From contig NZ_JAVDDS010000001.1 in assembly GCF_030848475.1 (NCBI RefSeq), forward strand, positions 62,001 through 126,000: a stretch of DNA of 64,000 nucleotides, given 5' to 3'. The translations under genes were made by a program, and so were the position numbers. How positions within the stretch are numbered: position 1 is the first letter of the stretch; each line of letters begins with the position of its first letter. Shown here one piece after another: positions 28,113 through 37,156 of the stretch. The notes beneath the pieces are model-generated. The model worked only from the letters and a program-made list of their open reading frames with translations. It made no database searches and had not been told where the DNA came from. The stretch is from Herbivorax alkaliphila (lineage in GTDB: Bacteria > Bacillota > Clostridia > Acetivibrionales > Acetivibrionaceae).

Positions 28113-29471
28113 ATGCTAGTTAAAATAGAGGTAATTCCAGGTAATGATAATATTGTTACTCTTCCACCACCACTTTTAAAAGATTTGGAAAAGCATGTCT
28201 GGATTATATTTGGTGCAAAAAAAATAAAAGCACAAGTAAATATACCTAAAGATAATAATTTACAAAACCAAAGCACGCTATCTGATATTCCAATTAAAAT
28301 TGCAATGTCAAACAGCCTTAAAAATCAACTTTTAATTCCTGAAGAAATAACTTATCAAATAAAACTTTATAAATCCCAAATAATATTAGGGCCTGTAATC
28401 GGATTTTTGATAAGCAAAAATAGGGATTATTACAATATTAGTTTCTTAAATAGTAACCGTGACAGAATGGAGGGATACAATCAAAGAGGTGGATTAATCT
28501 GTGCGTTTTCGTTGGAAAAAATAAACTGGCAAAATAAATCAGCATATGGATATTATTATAATAAGAATAAAAATATATGGGTAGAAAAAAAAGTTCCCAT
28601 TCCCAGCGTAATATATTCAAGAATTTTTTCTATTAAACCAGAGCGTATCACAAAATTAAAAAAATTAACAAAGGACAGAGTATTCAATTCCTATAGGTTT
28701 ACAAAATATGAACTATATGAATATTTTCAAAAACAAGAGCAATTAATTAAATATCTTCCTAAAACTGAATTATGTAAGGATATAAAGCAGGTTACAGAGT
28801 TTATAGAGAATAATAATAAAGTTATACTAAAACCCATTAATCTTTCAAGAGGAAGGGGTATATGTATTATTGAAAAAACAAACTATGGATATAGAATTTT
28901 TGACTATAGAAAGAATACGGAAAAAAAGCATAGGGTAAGAAATAAAAAATTACTGATACATTTTCTAAATGATGGCATTTTTTTGAATCAAACCTACCTT
29001 ATACAAAAATATATTTCTCTGGCTAAGATAGAAAGTTGCCCTTATGATGTACGAGTGGTAATGCAGAAGGTAAATAAAAACAAATGGGGGTATATAGGAG
29101 AAGAATGCAGAGTTGGACAAAAAACTCTACTAACTAATATTTCAAGGGGTGGTTATGCTGTCTCACTAAAAAAAGCAATTACCAAGTCCTTTAAAGAAGA
29201 AGACTATGAAGACATAAAGACTAGCATTATGCAGCTGTGTGACAAAATATGCTGCCATATGGATAGAGCTGGAGAACATTTTGGGGAATTGGGAATAGAT
29301 ATTGGCATTGATAATGAAAAAAAGCTCTGGCTTATTGAAATAAATGTATTACCAACCTTCAAAGGTTTTAAAAAATTAGATTATAATCTTTATTTAACCT
29401 TAAGAAGTACCCCTCTGCAATATGCAGTTTCTCTTACTGAGTTTGGAGATAGTTACAATGAACTAGTTTAG
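28113..29471 (+). CDS. YheC/YheD-like ATP-grasp protein (endospore coat-associated)
   Basis: 452 aa. The N-terminal part (1-170) is a beta-rich YheC/D-type region; the C-terminal half is an ATP-grasp ligase fold with VILKPINLSRGRGICII (nucleotide lysine), YLIQKYISL, PYDVRVVMQK and GELGIDIGID...WLIEINVLP (metal-binding acidic residues). Family members associate with the spore coat in Bacillus; the ligated substrate is unknown. I chose ATG at 28113 because GGAGGG precedes it by seven bases; an ATG at 28098 overlaps that ribosome site. Monocistronic in appearance. Confidence 0.82.
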   Translation: MLVKIEVIPGNDNIVTLPPPLLKDLEKHVWIIFGAKKIKAQVNIPKDNNLQNQSTLSDIPIKIAMSNSLKNQLLIPEEITYQIKLYKSQIILGPVIGFLISKNRDYYNISFLNSNRDRMEGYNQRGGLICAFSLEKINWQNKSAYGYYYNKNKNIWVEKKVPIPSVIYSRIFSIKPERITKLKKLTKDRVFNSYRFTKYELYEYFQKQEQLIKYLPKTELCKDIKQVTEFIENNNKVILKPINLSRGRGICIIEKTNYGYRIFDYRKNTEKKHRVRNKKLLIHFLNDGIFLNQTYLIQKYISLAKIESCPYDVRVVMQKVNKNKWGYIGEECRVGQKTLLTNISRGGYAVSLKKAITKSFKEEDYEDIKTSIMQLCDKICCHMDRAGEHFGELGIDIGIDNEKKLWLIEINVLPTFKGFKKLDYNLYLTLRSTPLQYAVSLTEFGDSYNELV

Positions 29472-29566
29472 CTTTGGTTAAATATTCCAAATTCAAGTGG
29501 CTATTCAACTCTACTTGGGAATTTATAATAGTAACTCCACTTTAGGTGGAGTATTAGAATAAGATA
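29465..29566 (-). repeat. dispersed repeat family 1, long form, reversed
   Basis: Reverse orientation copy with a perfect ACTCCAC-CTAAA-GTGGAGT hairpin and a decayed GTTTAG end overlapping the YheC/YheD-like stop codon region. Directly followed by a family 2 copy. Confidence 0.75.
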
Positions 29567-29571
29567 AAATA

Positions 29572-29630
29572 TATAAGAAACATTGTAAAACTTTAGTTTC
29601 TGGAATATTGTTCTTTACCTTTAATGTATA
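29572..29630 (+). repeat. dispersed repeat family 2
   Basis: Contains AAGAAACATTGTAAAACTTT and then AGTTTCTGGAATATTGTTCT. About 107 bp before the PP-loop gene start, same direction. Confidence 0.75.
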
Positions 29631-29736
29631 AAAAAAGTTTCTTGATTAGTACGTTAAATCTATGTAATAATGTATTCAGGTATCATAAACAATTTAAAAG
29701 ACTTTTGGATAACCTCATAGATTGGAAGTGATTAAA

Positions 29737-30462
29737 ATGGAAGGTTTTTTGAATCAAAAAAGAATACTTGGTCAGGTAAGAAAAGCAATTGAAGATTTTA
29801 ATATGATAGAAGATGGAGATAAAATAGCTGTAGGAGTATCTGGCAAAGACAGTATAACTCTATTGATAGCTTTACGACGGCTTCAAACATTTTTAGATAA
29901 AAAGTTTTTTTTAGAAGCGGTTACTCTTACCTTGGGAATAGGTGAATACAATTTAAATTATGTGAAAAATCTATGTGAAAATATTGGAGTCAATTATACA
30001 ATAAAAGAAACTCTTATTGGTAAAATTGTCTTTGAAGAAAAAAGTGAAGAAAATCCATGTTCTCTTTGTGCAAATATGCGACGGGGAGCTTTAAATAATG
30101 TTGCTAAGGAATTAGGATGTAATAAAATTGCCCTTGGACACCACAGTGATGACGTAATAGAAACTCTAATGCTCAGCACTTTATTTGAAGGAAGAATTTA
30201 TACTTTTTCTCCTGTTACTTATTTGAGCAGAAAAGAACTATATGTAATAAGACCCTTACTATATGCCAAGGAAAATGAAATAAAAGGATTTATAAATGCT
30301 AATAATATTATCCCAATTAAAAACACATGCAAAGTAGATGGAAAAACAAAACGTGAATATATTAAAAACCTTTTAAAAGAAATATGTAAAGAAAACAAGT
30401 ACACAAAAGAAAATATTTTTGGTGCAATAAAACGCTCTAGTATTGATGGGTGGAATGTTTAA
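29737..30462 (+). CDS. TtcA/TilS-like PP-loop ATPase
   Basis: 241 aa adenylating enzyme fold. PP-loop GVSGKDSITLL near residues 33-43. CSLCANMRRG (a CxxC), then ALGHHSDDVIETLML, typical of the TtcA branch that 2-thiolates tRNA cytidine or of related sulfur-transfer enzymes. The C-terminal region RPLLYAKENEIKGFI is also typical. Compared with TtcA the second Cys pair is not obvious (one Cys in KNTCKVDG). Start ATG at 29737 follows GGAAGTG; an in-frame TTG at 29722 overlaps that site. Exact substrate is not certain. Confidence 0.78.
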   Translation: MEGFLNQKRILGQVRKAIEDFNMIEDGDKIAVGVSGKDSITLLIALRRLQTFLDKKFFLEAVTLTLGIGEYNLNYVKNLCENIGVNYTIKETLIGKIVFEEKSEENPCSLCANMRRGALNNVAKELGCNKIALGHHSDDVIETLMLSTLFEGRIYTFSPVTYLSRKELYVIRPLLYAKENEIKGFINANNIIPIKNTCKVDGKTKREYIKNLLKEICKENKYTKENIFGAIKRSSIDGWNV

Positions 30463-30504
30463 GACTTCTTTTTTAAATAGTAAGTTTATCCAGTTTAATT
30501 TTCA

Positions 30505-30534
30505 TTGACAAAATACTATTAAAACAATTATAAT
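30505..30534 (+). promoter_or_regulatory. consensus sigma-A promoter
   Basis: TTGACA, 18-base spacer, TATAAT: both hexamers are perfect. It lies 84 bp before the small Cys-containing gene at 30618. Confidence 0.75.
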
Positions 30535-30617
30535 AGGTATATCAGTTAAGTTTCTTGATCGTTTAATGCCTTTTGAAAATTCTGTTGTTAATCAATACAC
30601 CTAAGGAGTGAATCATA

Positions 30618-31013
30618 TTGAAGGACATGATGGTAGATCAATTCCAATTTACTGTTGGAGAACTTTTAATAAGAAATAAAAGTATTTTAGATCTTATTAC
30701 TAAATTTCAGGATTCAAATGCTAGAGTTAATCGTGGCATTGTGAAGTCTATTACCCAATGTGGTTGTGTAAAAGTAAACGCTGAAAAACAGGTTAGTTTT
30801 GCAGATGCTGATTTTGATGAAGTAAGAAATTTAATGAAAACTCATTTAGAGGGAACTCTTTGCGAAAATTGTAGGGATTATATTGAAAAAGATATTGGAA
30901 GAAATCTTTTTTACTTAGCTTCAATATGTAACACCCTAGATTTGAATTTATATGATATTATAATAAAAGAACTTGACAGAATAAAAATGCTTGGAAAATA
31001 TAATTTAAGATAA
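30618..31013 (+). CDS. small Cys-containing helical protein, MazG-like C-terminus
   Basis: 131 aa, function not recognised. Mostly helical; a CGC triplet (about 49-51, ITQCGCVKVN) and a CENC pair (about 82-85) could bind metal. The C-terminal stretch DIGRNLFYLASICNTLDLNLYDII recalls the helical core of MazG-type pyrophosphatases, but the acidic metal-binding ExxE motifs are not evident. Start is TTG, supported by AAGGAGTG seven bases upstream and a consensus promoter. It is monocistronic with its own terminator. Confidence 0.75.
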   Translation: MKDMMVDQFQFTVGELLIRNKSILDLITKFQDSNARVNRGIVKSITQCGCVKVNAEKQVSFADADFDEVRNLMKTHLEGTLCENCRDYIEKDIGRNLFYLASICNTLDLNLYDIIIKELDRIKMLGKYNLR

Positions 31014-31042
31014 AAAGTTGTCTGTATTGGGCAACTTTTTTT
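31012..31042 (+). terminator. intrinsic terminator
   Basis: AAAAAGTTG / CAACTTTTT stem followed by T residues, overlapping the TAA of the small gene that ends at 31013. Confidence 0.8.
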
Positions 31043-31092
31043 GGTTTAAAAGAGTTTCTCTAGAGTTTAGCTTTTATTAACTTGCTTTTTAG

Positions 31093-32169
31093 CTACATTT
31101 TTCTAGTACTTAAAAATAGTTGTTCCTGAACTCTTCTCAATCCCTCTTTAATTAGTCTTGACCTTACTTCACCAATTCCTTCAACCTCGTCAAGCTGGTC
31201 AATTGATGCATTTAAAATCTCTTGGAAGTTCAAGAATCTATCAACTAAATTTCTTGTCACCATCATGGGAACTTTGGGAACTTTGCTTATTAATCTATAT
31301 CCTTTAGGATATATTGCAGTTTCAAAAGCATTTGAATTTCCATTATAACCTAATAATTTGCATATATTTGCCGTCTCCATAAGTTCATCAAAGGAAAGCA
31401 TTCTTAAATTGTTTCGAATCTCTTTTGCTGACATATCTTCTCTGTCCATGTAATCTTCAACTATTAACACTTCATCATCGTCAATATTAGCTAACAACTC
31501 TTCTAACTGCATACTTATAAGCCTTCCCTCATTTCCCAATTCACAAATATATCTGCCAATTTCAGAGGCAACTCTTAATACCATTTCTGTCCTCTGAATT
31601 ACAAAAGCCACATCGTCAAGAGTTACAATATCCTCAAACTCAAGGACACTTAAGTTAGTAACTGCCGTATCTAAAACTGATTTATATTTTTCCAGTGTCT
31701 GCATAGCTTGATTAGCTTTATTTAAAATGGCTGGTGTGTCTTTTAAAATATATTTTATTACTCCCTTATAAATTGTGATGATATTCCTTCTTTGGGATAT
31801 GCTTATAACAGTTTCCCCAGTTTGTTTTGCCACTCTATGTGCTGATTTATGCCTTGTACCAGTTTCGCTGGTGGATATTTTAGCATCAGGAATAAGTAAT
31901 GCATTTGCATACAAAAGTGTTTTCAAATCTTTACTTAATACAATGGCACCGTCCATTTTTGCAAGTTCATATAGGTGGGCAGGCGAATATTCCTTGTTAA
32001 TGAAAAATCCACCATCTACAATGTTCATTATCTCCCGTGAATCTCCAATAACAATCAATGCCCCAGTTTTAGCCTTTAAAATGTTCTCCAGCCCTTCTCT
32101 TAAAGACGTACCTGGAGCAAGCATTTTTAAAACTTCAAGTAATTTTTCATCTTTTTTTACATTATCCAT
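31093..32169 (-). CDS. disA: DNA-integrity scanning diadenylate cyclase DisA
   Basis: 358 aa. Makes c-di-AMP from two ATP and scans DNA for branched structures. N-terminal DAC domain with KMDGAIVLS and the RHR-type motif TGTRHKSAHRVA; middle helical spine; C-terminal HhH DNA-binding region (IDQLDEVEGIGEVRSRLIKEGLRR). ATG follows GGAGGGG. Lies 88 bp downstream of radA, the usual partner. Confidence 0.97.
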   Translation of the reverse strand: MDNVKKDEKLLEVLKMLAPGTSLREGLENILKAKTGALIVIGDSREIMNIVDGGFFINKEYSPAHLYELAKMDGAIVLSKDLKTLLYANALLIPDAKISTSETGTRHKSAHRVAKQTGETVISISQRRNIITIYKGVIKYILKDTPAILNKANQAMQTLEKYKSVLDTAVTNLSVLEFEDIVTLDDVAFVIQRTEMVLRVASEIGRYICELGNEGRLISMQLEELLANIDDDEVLIVEDYMDREDMSAKEIRNNLRMLSFDELMETANICKLLGYNGNSNAFETAIYPKGYRLISKVPKVPMMVTRNLVDRFLNFQEILNASIDQLDEVEGIGEVRSRLIKEGLRRVQEQLFLSTRKM

Positions 32170-32257
32170 AGTATACCCCTCCAGAGAATCATTGATAAAT
32201 ATTATAACAATAAGTTAAGTTTGGATAATCAAACAATACCAGTTTATGCAAAAATAT

Positions 32258-33625
32258 CTACTGCAAAATTATATTCAATGCATCCTGCACATTTTCTACA
32301 CCTTTTACATCTATATTATTGACTTCTTTCATCCCCTTAATAACTTCCATATTTCCTAAAGGAACTATACATTTCTTAAAACCTATTCTCATGGCCTCCA
32401 TAACCCTTTTATCTGCTTGGTTGACAGCACGAACCTCACCTGTCAAACCTACTTCTCCAATTAAAACAGTATCTATATCTACACAAACATTTCTAAAACT
32501 AGATGCAATGGCTGCAATAATGCCTAAGTCACATGCTGGTTCATCAACTTTAAGTCCTCCCACAACATTAACATATGCATCAAAATTGTGAAGTTGCATT
32601 CCCACTCTTTTTTCAAGAACTGCCATCAACAATGTAATTCTATTATAATCAACCCCCGTTGCCATTCTTCTTGGCATTCCAAAACTTGTTGGACAAACAA
32701 GTGCCTGTATCTCAATAAGCATAGGACGTGTACCTTCAAGACTGGATACCACAACTGATCCAGGCACACTTTCAGCCCTTCCAGAAATCATAATTTTAGA
32801 CGGATTATCAACCTCAACAAGCCCTATATCTTTCATCTCGAATATTCCAATTTCATTGGTAGAACCAAATCTATTTTTTACAGCTCTTAAAATTCTATAA
32901 CTTAAATGTCTCTCTCCTTCAAAATAAAGAACCGTGTCCACCATATGTTCTAAAACTCGAGGCCCTGCAATTGAGCCTTCTTTAGTTACATGACCAACAA
33001 TGATTATTGCTATATTCATACTTTTGGCAACTCTCATAAGTCCTGCAGTAATATCTCTTACCTGACTTACACTTCCTGGTGCTGCTGATAATTCTTCATT
33101 AAACATAGTCTGTACCGAATCAATAATTATTAAATCAGGTTTTTCTTTTTGACTTAAGGCATTAACCACCTTAAAATTGGTTTCAGATACCATTAATAGA
33201 TTTGAATTGCTTATACTTAATCTATCGGCTCTTATCTTGATTTGCTTTATAGATTCCTCTCCTGAAATATATATAATTTTAGAATTTTCTTTGATTTTAT
33301 CGCATATTTGCAAAAGAAGGGTGGATTTTCCAATTCCTGGATCTCCAGCTACTAGTACCAGTGAGCCTTCTACCAACCCACCACCAAGCACTCTGTCCAT
33401 CTCATCTATACCTGTTTTGTACCTGTCTTCTTTTTCTATTTGAACATCATTTATACTTACAGGCTTTACACTGGACAAAAAAGCTTCATCATTTTTTTTA
33501 ACCAATGGCTGTTGTATTTCTTCTACAAAAGTATTCCATTGATTACACCCGGGACATTTACCCAACCATCCTGTTGATTCATAACCACAATCCTGACAAG
33601 TAAAAAATGTTTTTTTCTTCGGCAT
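32258..33625 (-). CDS. radA: DNA repair protein RadA/Sms
   Basis: 455 aa RecA-like helicase aiding branch migration in recombination. N-terminal zinc finger CQDCGYESTGWLGKCPGC; Walker A GDPGIGKST; Walker B LIIIDSVQ; the RadA signature KNRFGSTNEIG; C-terminal Lon-like domain (VGGLKVDEPACDLGIIAAI). ATG follows AAGGATGAG. In many Firmicutes it sits directly after clpC; here two carbohydrate genes lie between. Confidence 0.97.
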   Translation of the reverse strand: MPKKKTFFTCQDCGYESTGWLGKCPGCNQWNTFVEEIQQPLVKKNDEAFLSSVKPVSINDVQIEKEDRYKTGIDEMDRVLGGGLVEGSLVLVAGDPGIGKSTLLLQICDKIKENSKIIYISGEESIKQIKIRADRLSISNSNLLMVSETNFKVVNALSQKEKPDLIIIDSVQTMFNEELSAAPGSVSQVRDITAGLMRVAKSMNIAIIIVGHVTKEGSIAGPRVLEHMVDTVLYFEGERHLSYRILRAVKNRFGSTNEIGIFEMKDIGLVEVDNPSKIMISGRAESVPGSVVVSSLEGTRPMLIEIQALVCPTSFGMPRRMATGVDYNRITLLMAVLEKRVGMQLHNFDAYVNVVGGLKVDEPACDLGIIAAIASSFRNVCVDIDTVLIGEVGLTGEVRAVNQADKRVMEAMRIGFKKCIVPLGNMEVIKGMKEVNNIDVKGVENVQDALNIILQ

Positions 33626-33684
33626 GTCTTTTTCTCATCCTTTTCACATAATTTTTACATATACATTTTAAATGTAAGTGCCGT

Positions 33685-35619
33685 TTAAATACTTTCTGTT
33701 CTTTTTAGCTTTTCCAAAACCAATACAAACATAGCATGGGACCATGTAAGTGGAATAACCCAACAGGGCTCTCCATTGTCCTTGCTTACCTGCTCTGGAA
33801 GAAGATCTAACTGTGTACGAGCTTTAACTGCCCAGTTAAAATACTCTTTGGCTCTTTCATATTCTTCAATTTCAATATAATAAAGAGCTAACCATAAGGT
33901 AGTTAAAACCCAAGGATTCCCACCAATATAGCCATCATTTTCATACCTTTTTATTCCACCAACTGGGTGTGATGTAAGAGCTTTTTCAATAGCCCTTACA
34001 GTATTTACTACCCTTTGGTCTTTTGCATCAAACACCTTAAATGGAACAATTAAACCTAAAAGACTAACATCTATAGTATAATCCTCTAAAGTTACATCTC
34101 TTTTATATCCCTTACTGTTAACTGTAACAACTGTAGTATGATTTGAATGTTCACTTCCCCAAGGATTAAGTTTTGTTTTTACACTTCTTAAAAATCTGTT
34201 CGCCTGAGGTTTCCATAGGTTTTGTTCTATTGCTATTTTTAAATTTTTAGCTGCTAAATCCCATTTTTCTATTATTTTGAAAGGAGCATTAAGTATTTTT
34301 GCTGCACTAACCCCTGCTTTTATACCTCCATAAACAGCAGCAGATGAATAAGCGTGCTCTCCAACCCTTTCCTCCCACAAATCGTAGCTAGGCTTTGGAA
34401 GACCTGTCTCTATATCAATAAATCCAATTAAAAATTCAACACCACATGTTATGCTGTTCCACATTTTAGCAATAAAATTTTTATCCTTTGTATTTTCATA
34501 ATGCTTTACCATTCCAAAAATAAGTGCACCGACCTCATCTATCTGTATCCCCCAAGAAGGTGCAAGATTTCCGTCCATATAATATCTTTGATGCCAAGAA
34601 CCATCGTCCTCCTGTGTCATAACAGCCCAATTATAAAACTTATCTACATCTTCAATAAGCCCTGAAACATCGAGAGCATCTGTTATAAAGGCTGCATCTC
34701 TCCCCCAGCAATACCCATATCGTCCGCACTTTGTAAACTCTTCATCCACCTCTGCCGATGCCAACAAACCACCTGTTTTTTCATCTGCCATAAGCTTAAA
34801 AACCAAAAGAGACCTTTTATATAATCTATCAATTGTGCTGTTTCCTGTTATTATTTGTTTAGAACTTTTTAAAAATTCAAACCAATATCTTTTTGTTTTA
34901 TCAAATTCCATTTCAAAATCTATCCTTTTGCATTCCTTCACCAGTTTTTTTGCTTCTTTTAGAGTATTAGAAGCACAGATATAAAGATTAAATATTTTAT
35001 TTTCTCCTGGTATAATTTTTCCCAACTCCCAGGAAAGTGCACCATCTTTCATCATGCCTATATTTTCATATCCATTAAGCTCTGTATGTTTTGCACAATC
35101 AAAGGCATTATTTCCTAATTGAAATTGAAATACTTCATAATCAGATGATATTGAAATATAATATCCATGTCTGTAATGTATCAATGCGTCAGTGTCAAAG
35201 TCAAATAAAGTGCTTCCCAGTTCAGAAATAGTTGAAATACAAGAAGAATATTGTACAAACCCCAGATCCACTTCATGTTGACCTATATTTTCTATTGTGT
35301 AATTTCTTATTAAAATATCTTTATCTTTTAACACAAAATCTTTTTGCTCAATTTTAAGTGATTTTTCTTTACAACTATAAATTTTCTTTAATATATTTGT
35401 ATCTTCTATATAAGTTTGAGTACAATTCCAGTTATCCTCACCAAACCATGAAGTGCTGTTTTTATGTCCTTTTAAAAAAATCCCCGCAACCATTTTATCT
35501 ATGTGCTGTGGATAATCAATATTAGGCCAGAATAATCTGGTCAATTCCCCTCTTTTAGTTAAACACCCAAGCATTCTTGAGTTTCCAACAATGGCATCAT
35601 TAAAATAGGTTTTTGACAT
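33685..35619 (-). CDS. GH15-type glycoside hydrolase (glucoamylase-like), intracellular
   Basis: 644 aa. An N-terminal beta-sandwich (about 1-255) precedes an (alpha/alpha)6 barrel. GH15-type blocks: CWGRDAAFITDAL, PSWGIQIDEVGALIFG, YDLWEERVGEHAYSSAAVYGG with a conserved acid, and PEQVS...PLTWSHAMF near the C-terminus. No signal peptide, so a cytoplasmic alpha-glucan or oligosaccharide (possibly trehalose/isomalto-type) substrate is likely. ATG at 35619 chosen because GGAGG lies eight bases before it; the upstream ATG at 35634 overlaps that site. Divergent from the GT2 gene. Confidence 0.88.
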   Translation of the reverse strand: MSKTYFNDAIVGNSRMLGCLTKRGELTRLFWPNIDYPQHIDKMVAGIFLKGHKNSTSWFGEDNWNCTQTYIEDTNILKKIYSCKEKSLKIEQKDFVLKDKDILIRNYTIENIGQHEVDLGFVQYSSCISTISELGSTLFDFDTDALIHYRHGYYISISSDYEVFQFQLGNNAFDCAKHTELNGYENIGMMKDGALSWELGKIIPGENKIFNLYICASNTLKEAKKLVKECKRIDFEMEFDKTKRYWFEFLKSSKQIITGNSTIDRLYKRSLLVFKLMADEKTGGLLASAEVDEEFTKCGRYGYCWGRDAAFITDALDVSGLIEDVDKFYNWAVMTQEDDGSWHQRYYMDGNLAPSWGIQIDEVGALIFGMVKHYENTKDKNFIAKMWNSITCGVEFLIGFIDIETGLPKPSYDLWEERVGEHAYSSAAVYGGIKAGVSAAKILNAPFKIIEKWDLAAKNLKIAIEQNLWKPQANRFLRSVKTKLNPWGSEHSNHTTVVTVNSKGYKRDVTLEDYTIDVSLLGLIVPFKVFDAKDQRVVNTVRAIEKALTSHPVGGIKRYENDGYIGGNPWVLTTLWLALYYIEIEEYERAKEYFNWAVKARTQLDLLPEQVSKDNGEPCWVIPLTWSHAMFVLVLEKLKRTESI

Positions 35620-35645
35620 AAAATAAACCTCCACATTCCATAAAT

Positions 35646-35672
35646 CGCATTTATAAATTTTTAGAAAATGCG
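35646..35672. repeat. small inverted repeat in the GH15 leader
   Basis: CGCATTT / AAATGCG arms with a 13-base spacer, 27 bp upstream of the GH15 start. Could be a leader hairpin; no motif recognised. Confidence 0.4.
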
Positions 35673-35843
35673 TAAAATTAAACCTTTAGCTTGAATAATA
35701 AGATTTCTTTTAATTCTGGATTTTCAACCATTTAATTATAACATAACATTTTTTATAATTAAATATCATAAATATTTTATTTTATTAGGTGCAAAATAAT
35801 AAAGAAATTCAGACAATAACTAAAGTATTATTGGAGGAGTAAA

Positions 35844-37100
35844 ATGTTATCACAAATAAATAGTGTGATTTTTCATACAACTCAGTTAATACAGGTGATA
35901 ATATTTACCGCAGGATGTTATTTTTTTGGAATATCTATTTTTGGATGGTTAAACCGTAAGGTAGACAACAAAGGAGAGTTTTTTCCTCATAAAAAATTTG
36001 CACTAATTATAGCTGCTCATAATGAAGACAAAGTAATAACCCATGTAATTCATAGTCTTTTTAGGCAAAACTACCCTGAAAATTTATTTGATGTATTTGT
36101 AATTGCTGATAATTGTACTGACAAAACAGCAGAAATAGCTCAAAAGCATGGTGCTATCGTATATAAAAGATTTAATTCCACTGTTAAAGGGAAAGGACAT
36201 GCTTTAGAGTGGATGTTTAAAAAAATATATGAAATGGAAGAAAAATATGATGCTATAAGCGTTTTTGATGCTGACAACCTTGTTTCATCCAATTACTTAT
36301 TGGAAATGAACAAGCAATTATGTAAAGGTCATAAAGTTGTACAGGGTTATATAGACAGCAAAAATCCTTATGATTCATGGATAACATGTTCATATTCAAT
36401 TGCTTTCTGGCTGTCTAACAGAATATTTCAGCTTCCAAGATACTATTTAGGATTAAGCTGTGGACTTTGTGGTACAGGATTTTGTATAGATATTAATGTT
36501 TTAAAGAAAATAGGCTGGGGTGCCACATGCCTTACAGAAGATTTAGAATTTACAATGAAGCTTGTTTTAAAAGATATGAAAGTAGCATGGGCTCACAGTG
36601 CAGTGGTTTACGATGAAAAACCTCTGACTTTAAAACAGTCATGGAGACAAAGGAAAAGATGGATGCAGGGACATGCAGACTGTACAAGCAGATTTTTAGG
36701 TTCTCTTTTTAAAAAGGCTTTTAAAAATGGGGATCTTATATCCTTTGATTGTGCAATCTACATGTTTCAGCCTATAAGATTAATATTTATAGGTTTAATT
36801 ACAATAATGATGTGGATACAAATAGTTTTTCCTGAATCTCCTTTTTTTACGCTAAAATATTTGTTTCCCGCAGAGGTTTGGTCGGTATTTGTAATACTAC
36901 AATTTTTATACGGACCTATTGTAATTTTAGCTGAAAAAAAGTTTAGCCGTAAAGTACTGTTAGGATTTTTGATTTACCCCTTTTACTGCCTTACATGGAT
37001 TCCAATTACCATACAGGGCTTTTTAACTAAAAACAATAAGGATTGGAGTCACACTGACCACTCAAGAGAAATTAGTATTAACGATTTAGAAAAGGCTTAA
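35844..37100 (+). CDS. membrane processive family 2 glycosyltransferase
   Basis: 418 aa. N-terminal membrane helix at about 12-35; catalytic GT-A domain with AAHNEDKV, DADN (142-145), TEDLE (231-235) and the QRKRW (269-273) motif of processive BcsA/hyaluronan-synthase-like enzymes; three C-terminal helices (about 300-400). It makes or extends an exported polysaccharide or transfers sugar at the membrane; donor unknown. ATG follows GGAGGAG. Divergent from the GH15 gene and ends with a strong terminator facing clpC. Confidence 0.88.
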   Translation: MLSQINSVIFHTTQLIQVIIFTAGCYFFGISIFGWLNRKVDNKGEFFPHKKFALIIAAHNEDKVITHVIHSLFRQNYPENLFDVFVIADNCTDKTAEIAQKHGAIVYKRFNSTVKGKGHALEWMFKKIYEMEEKYDAISVFDADNLVSSNYLLEMNKQLCKGHKVVQGYIDSKNPYDSWITCSYSIAFWLSNRIFQLPRYYLGLSCGLCGTGFCIDINVLKKIGWGATCLTEDLEFTMKLVLKDMKVAWAHSAVVYDEKPLTLKQSWRQRKRWMQGHADCTSRFLGSLFKKAFKNGDLISFDCAIYMFQPIRLIFIGLITIMMWIQIVFPESPFFTLKYLFPAEVWSVFVILQFLYGPIVILAEKKFSRKVLLGFLIYPFYCLTWIPITIQGFLTKNNKDWSHTDHSREISINDLEKA

Positions 37101-37107
37101 AAAACAC

Positions 37108-37144
37108 AGAGGAGCTATTACGTTAAGATAGCTCCTCTTTTTTT
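37108..37144 (+). terminator. intrinsic terminator after the glycosyltransferase gene
   Basis: AGAGGAGCTAT / ATAGCTCCTCT, an 11-bp perfect stem followed by T7. It also lies just past the clpC stop codon on the other strand. Confidence 0.9.
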
Positions 37145-37156
37145 ACTTACATAAAT

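Noticed and set aside
23472-29630. CRISPR array made of the repeated hairpin elements
   Set aside because: Copies are kilobases apart, in both orientations and of different lengths, with no regular spacers or cas genes.
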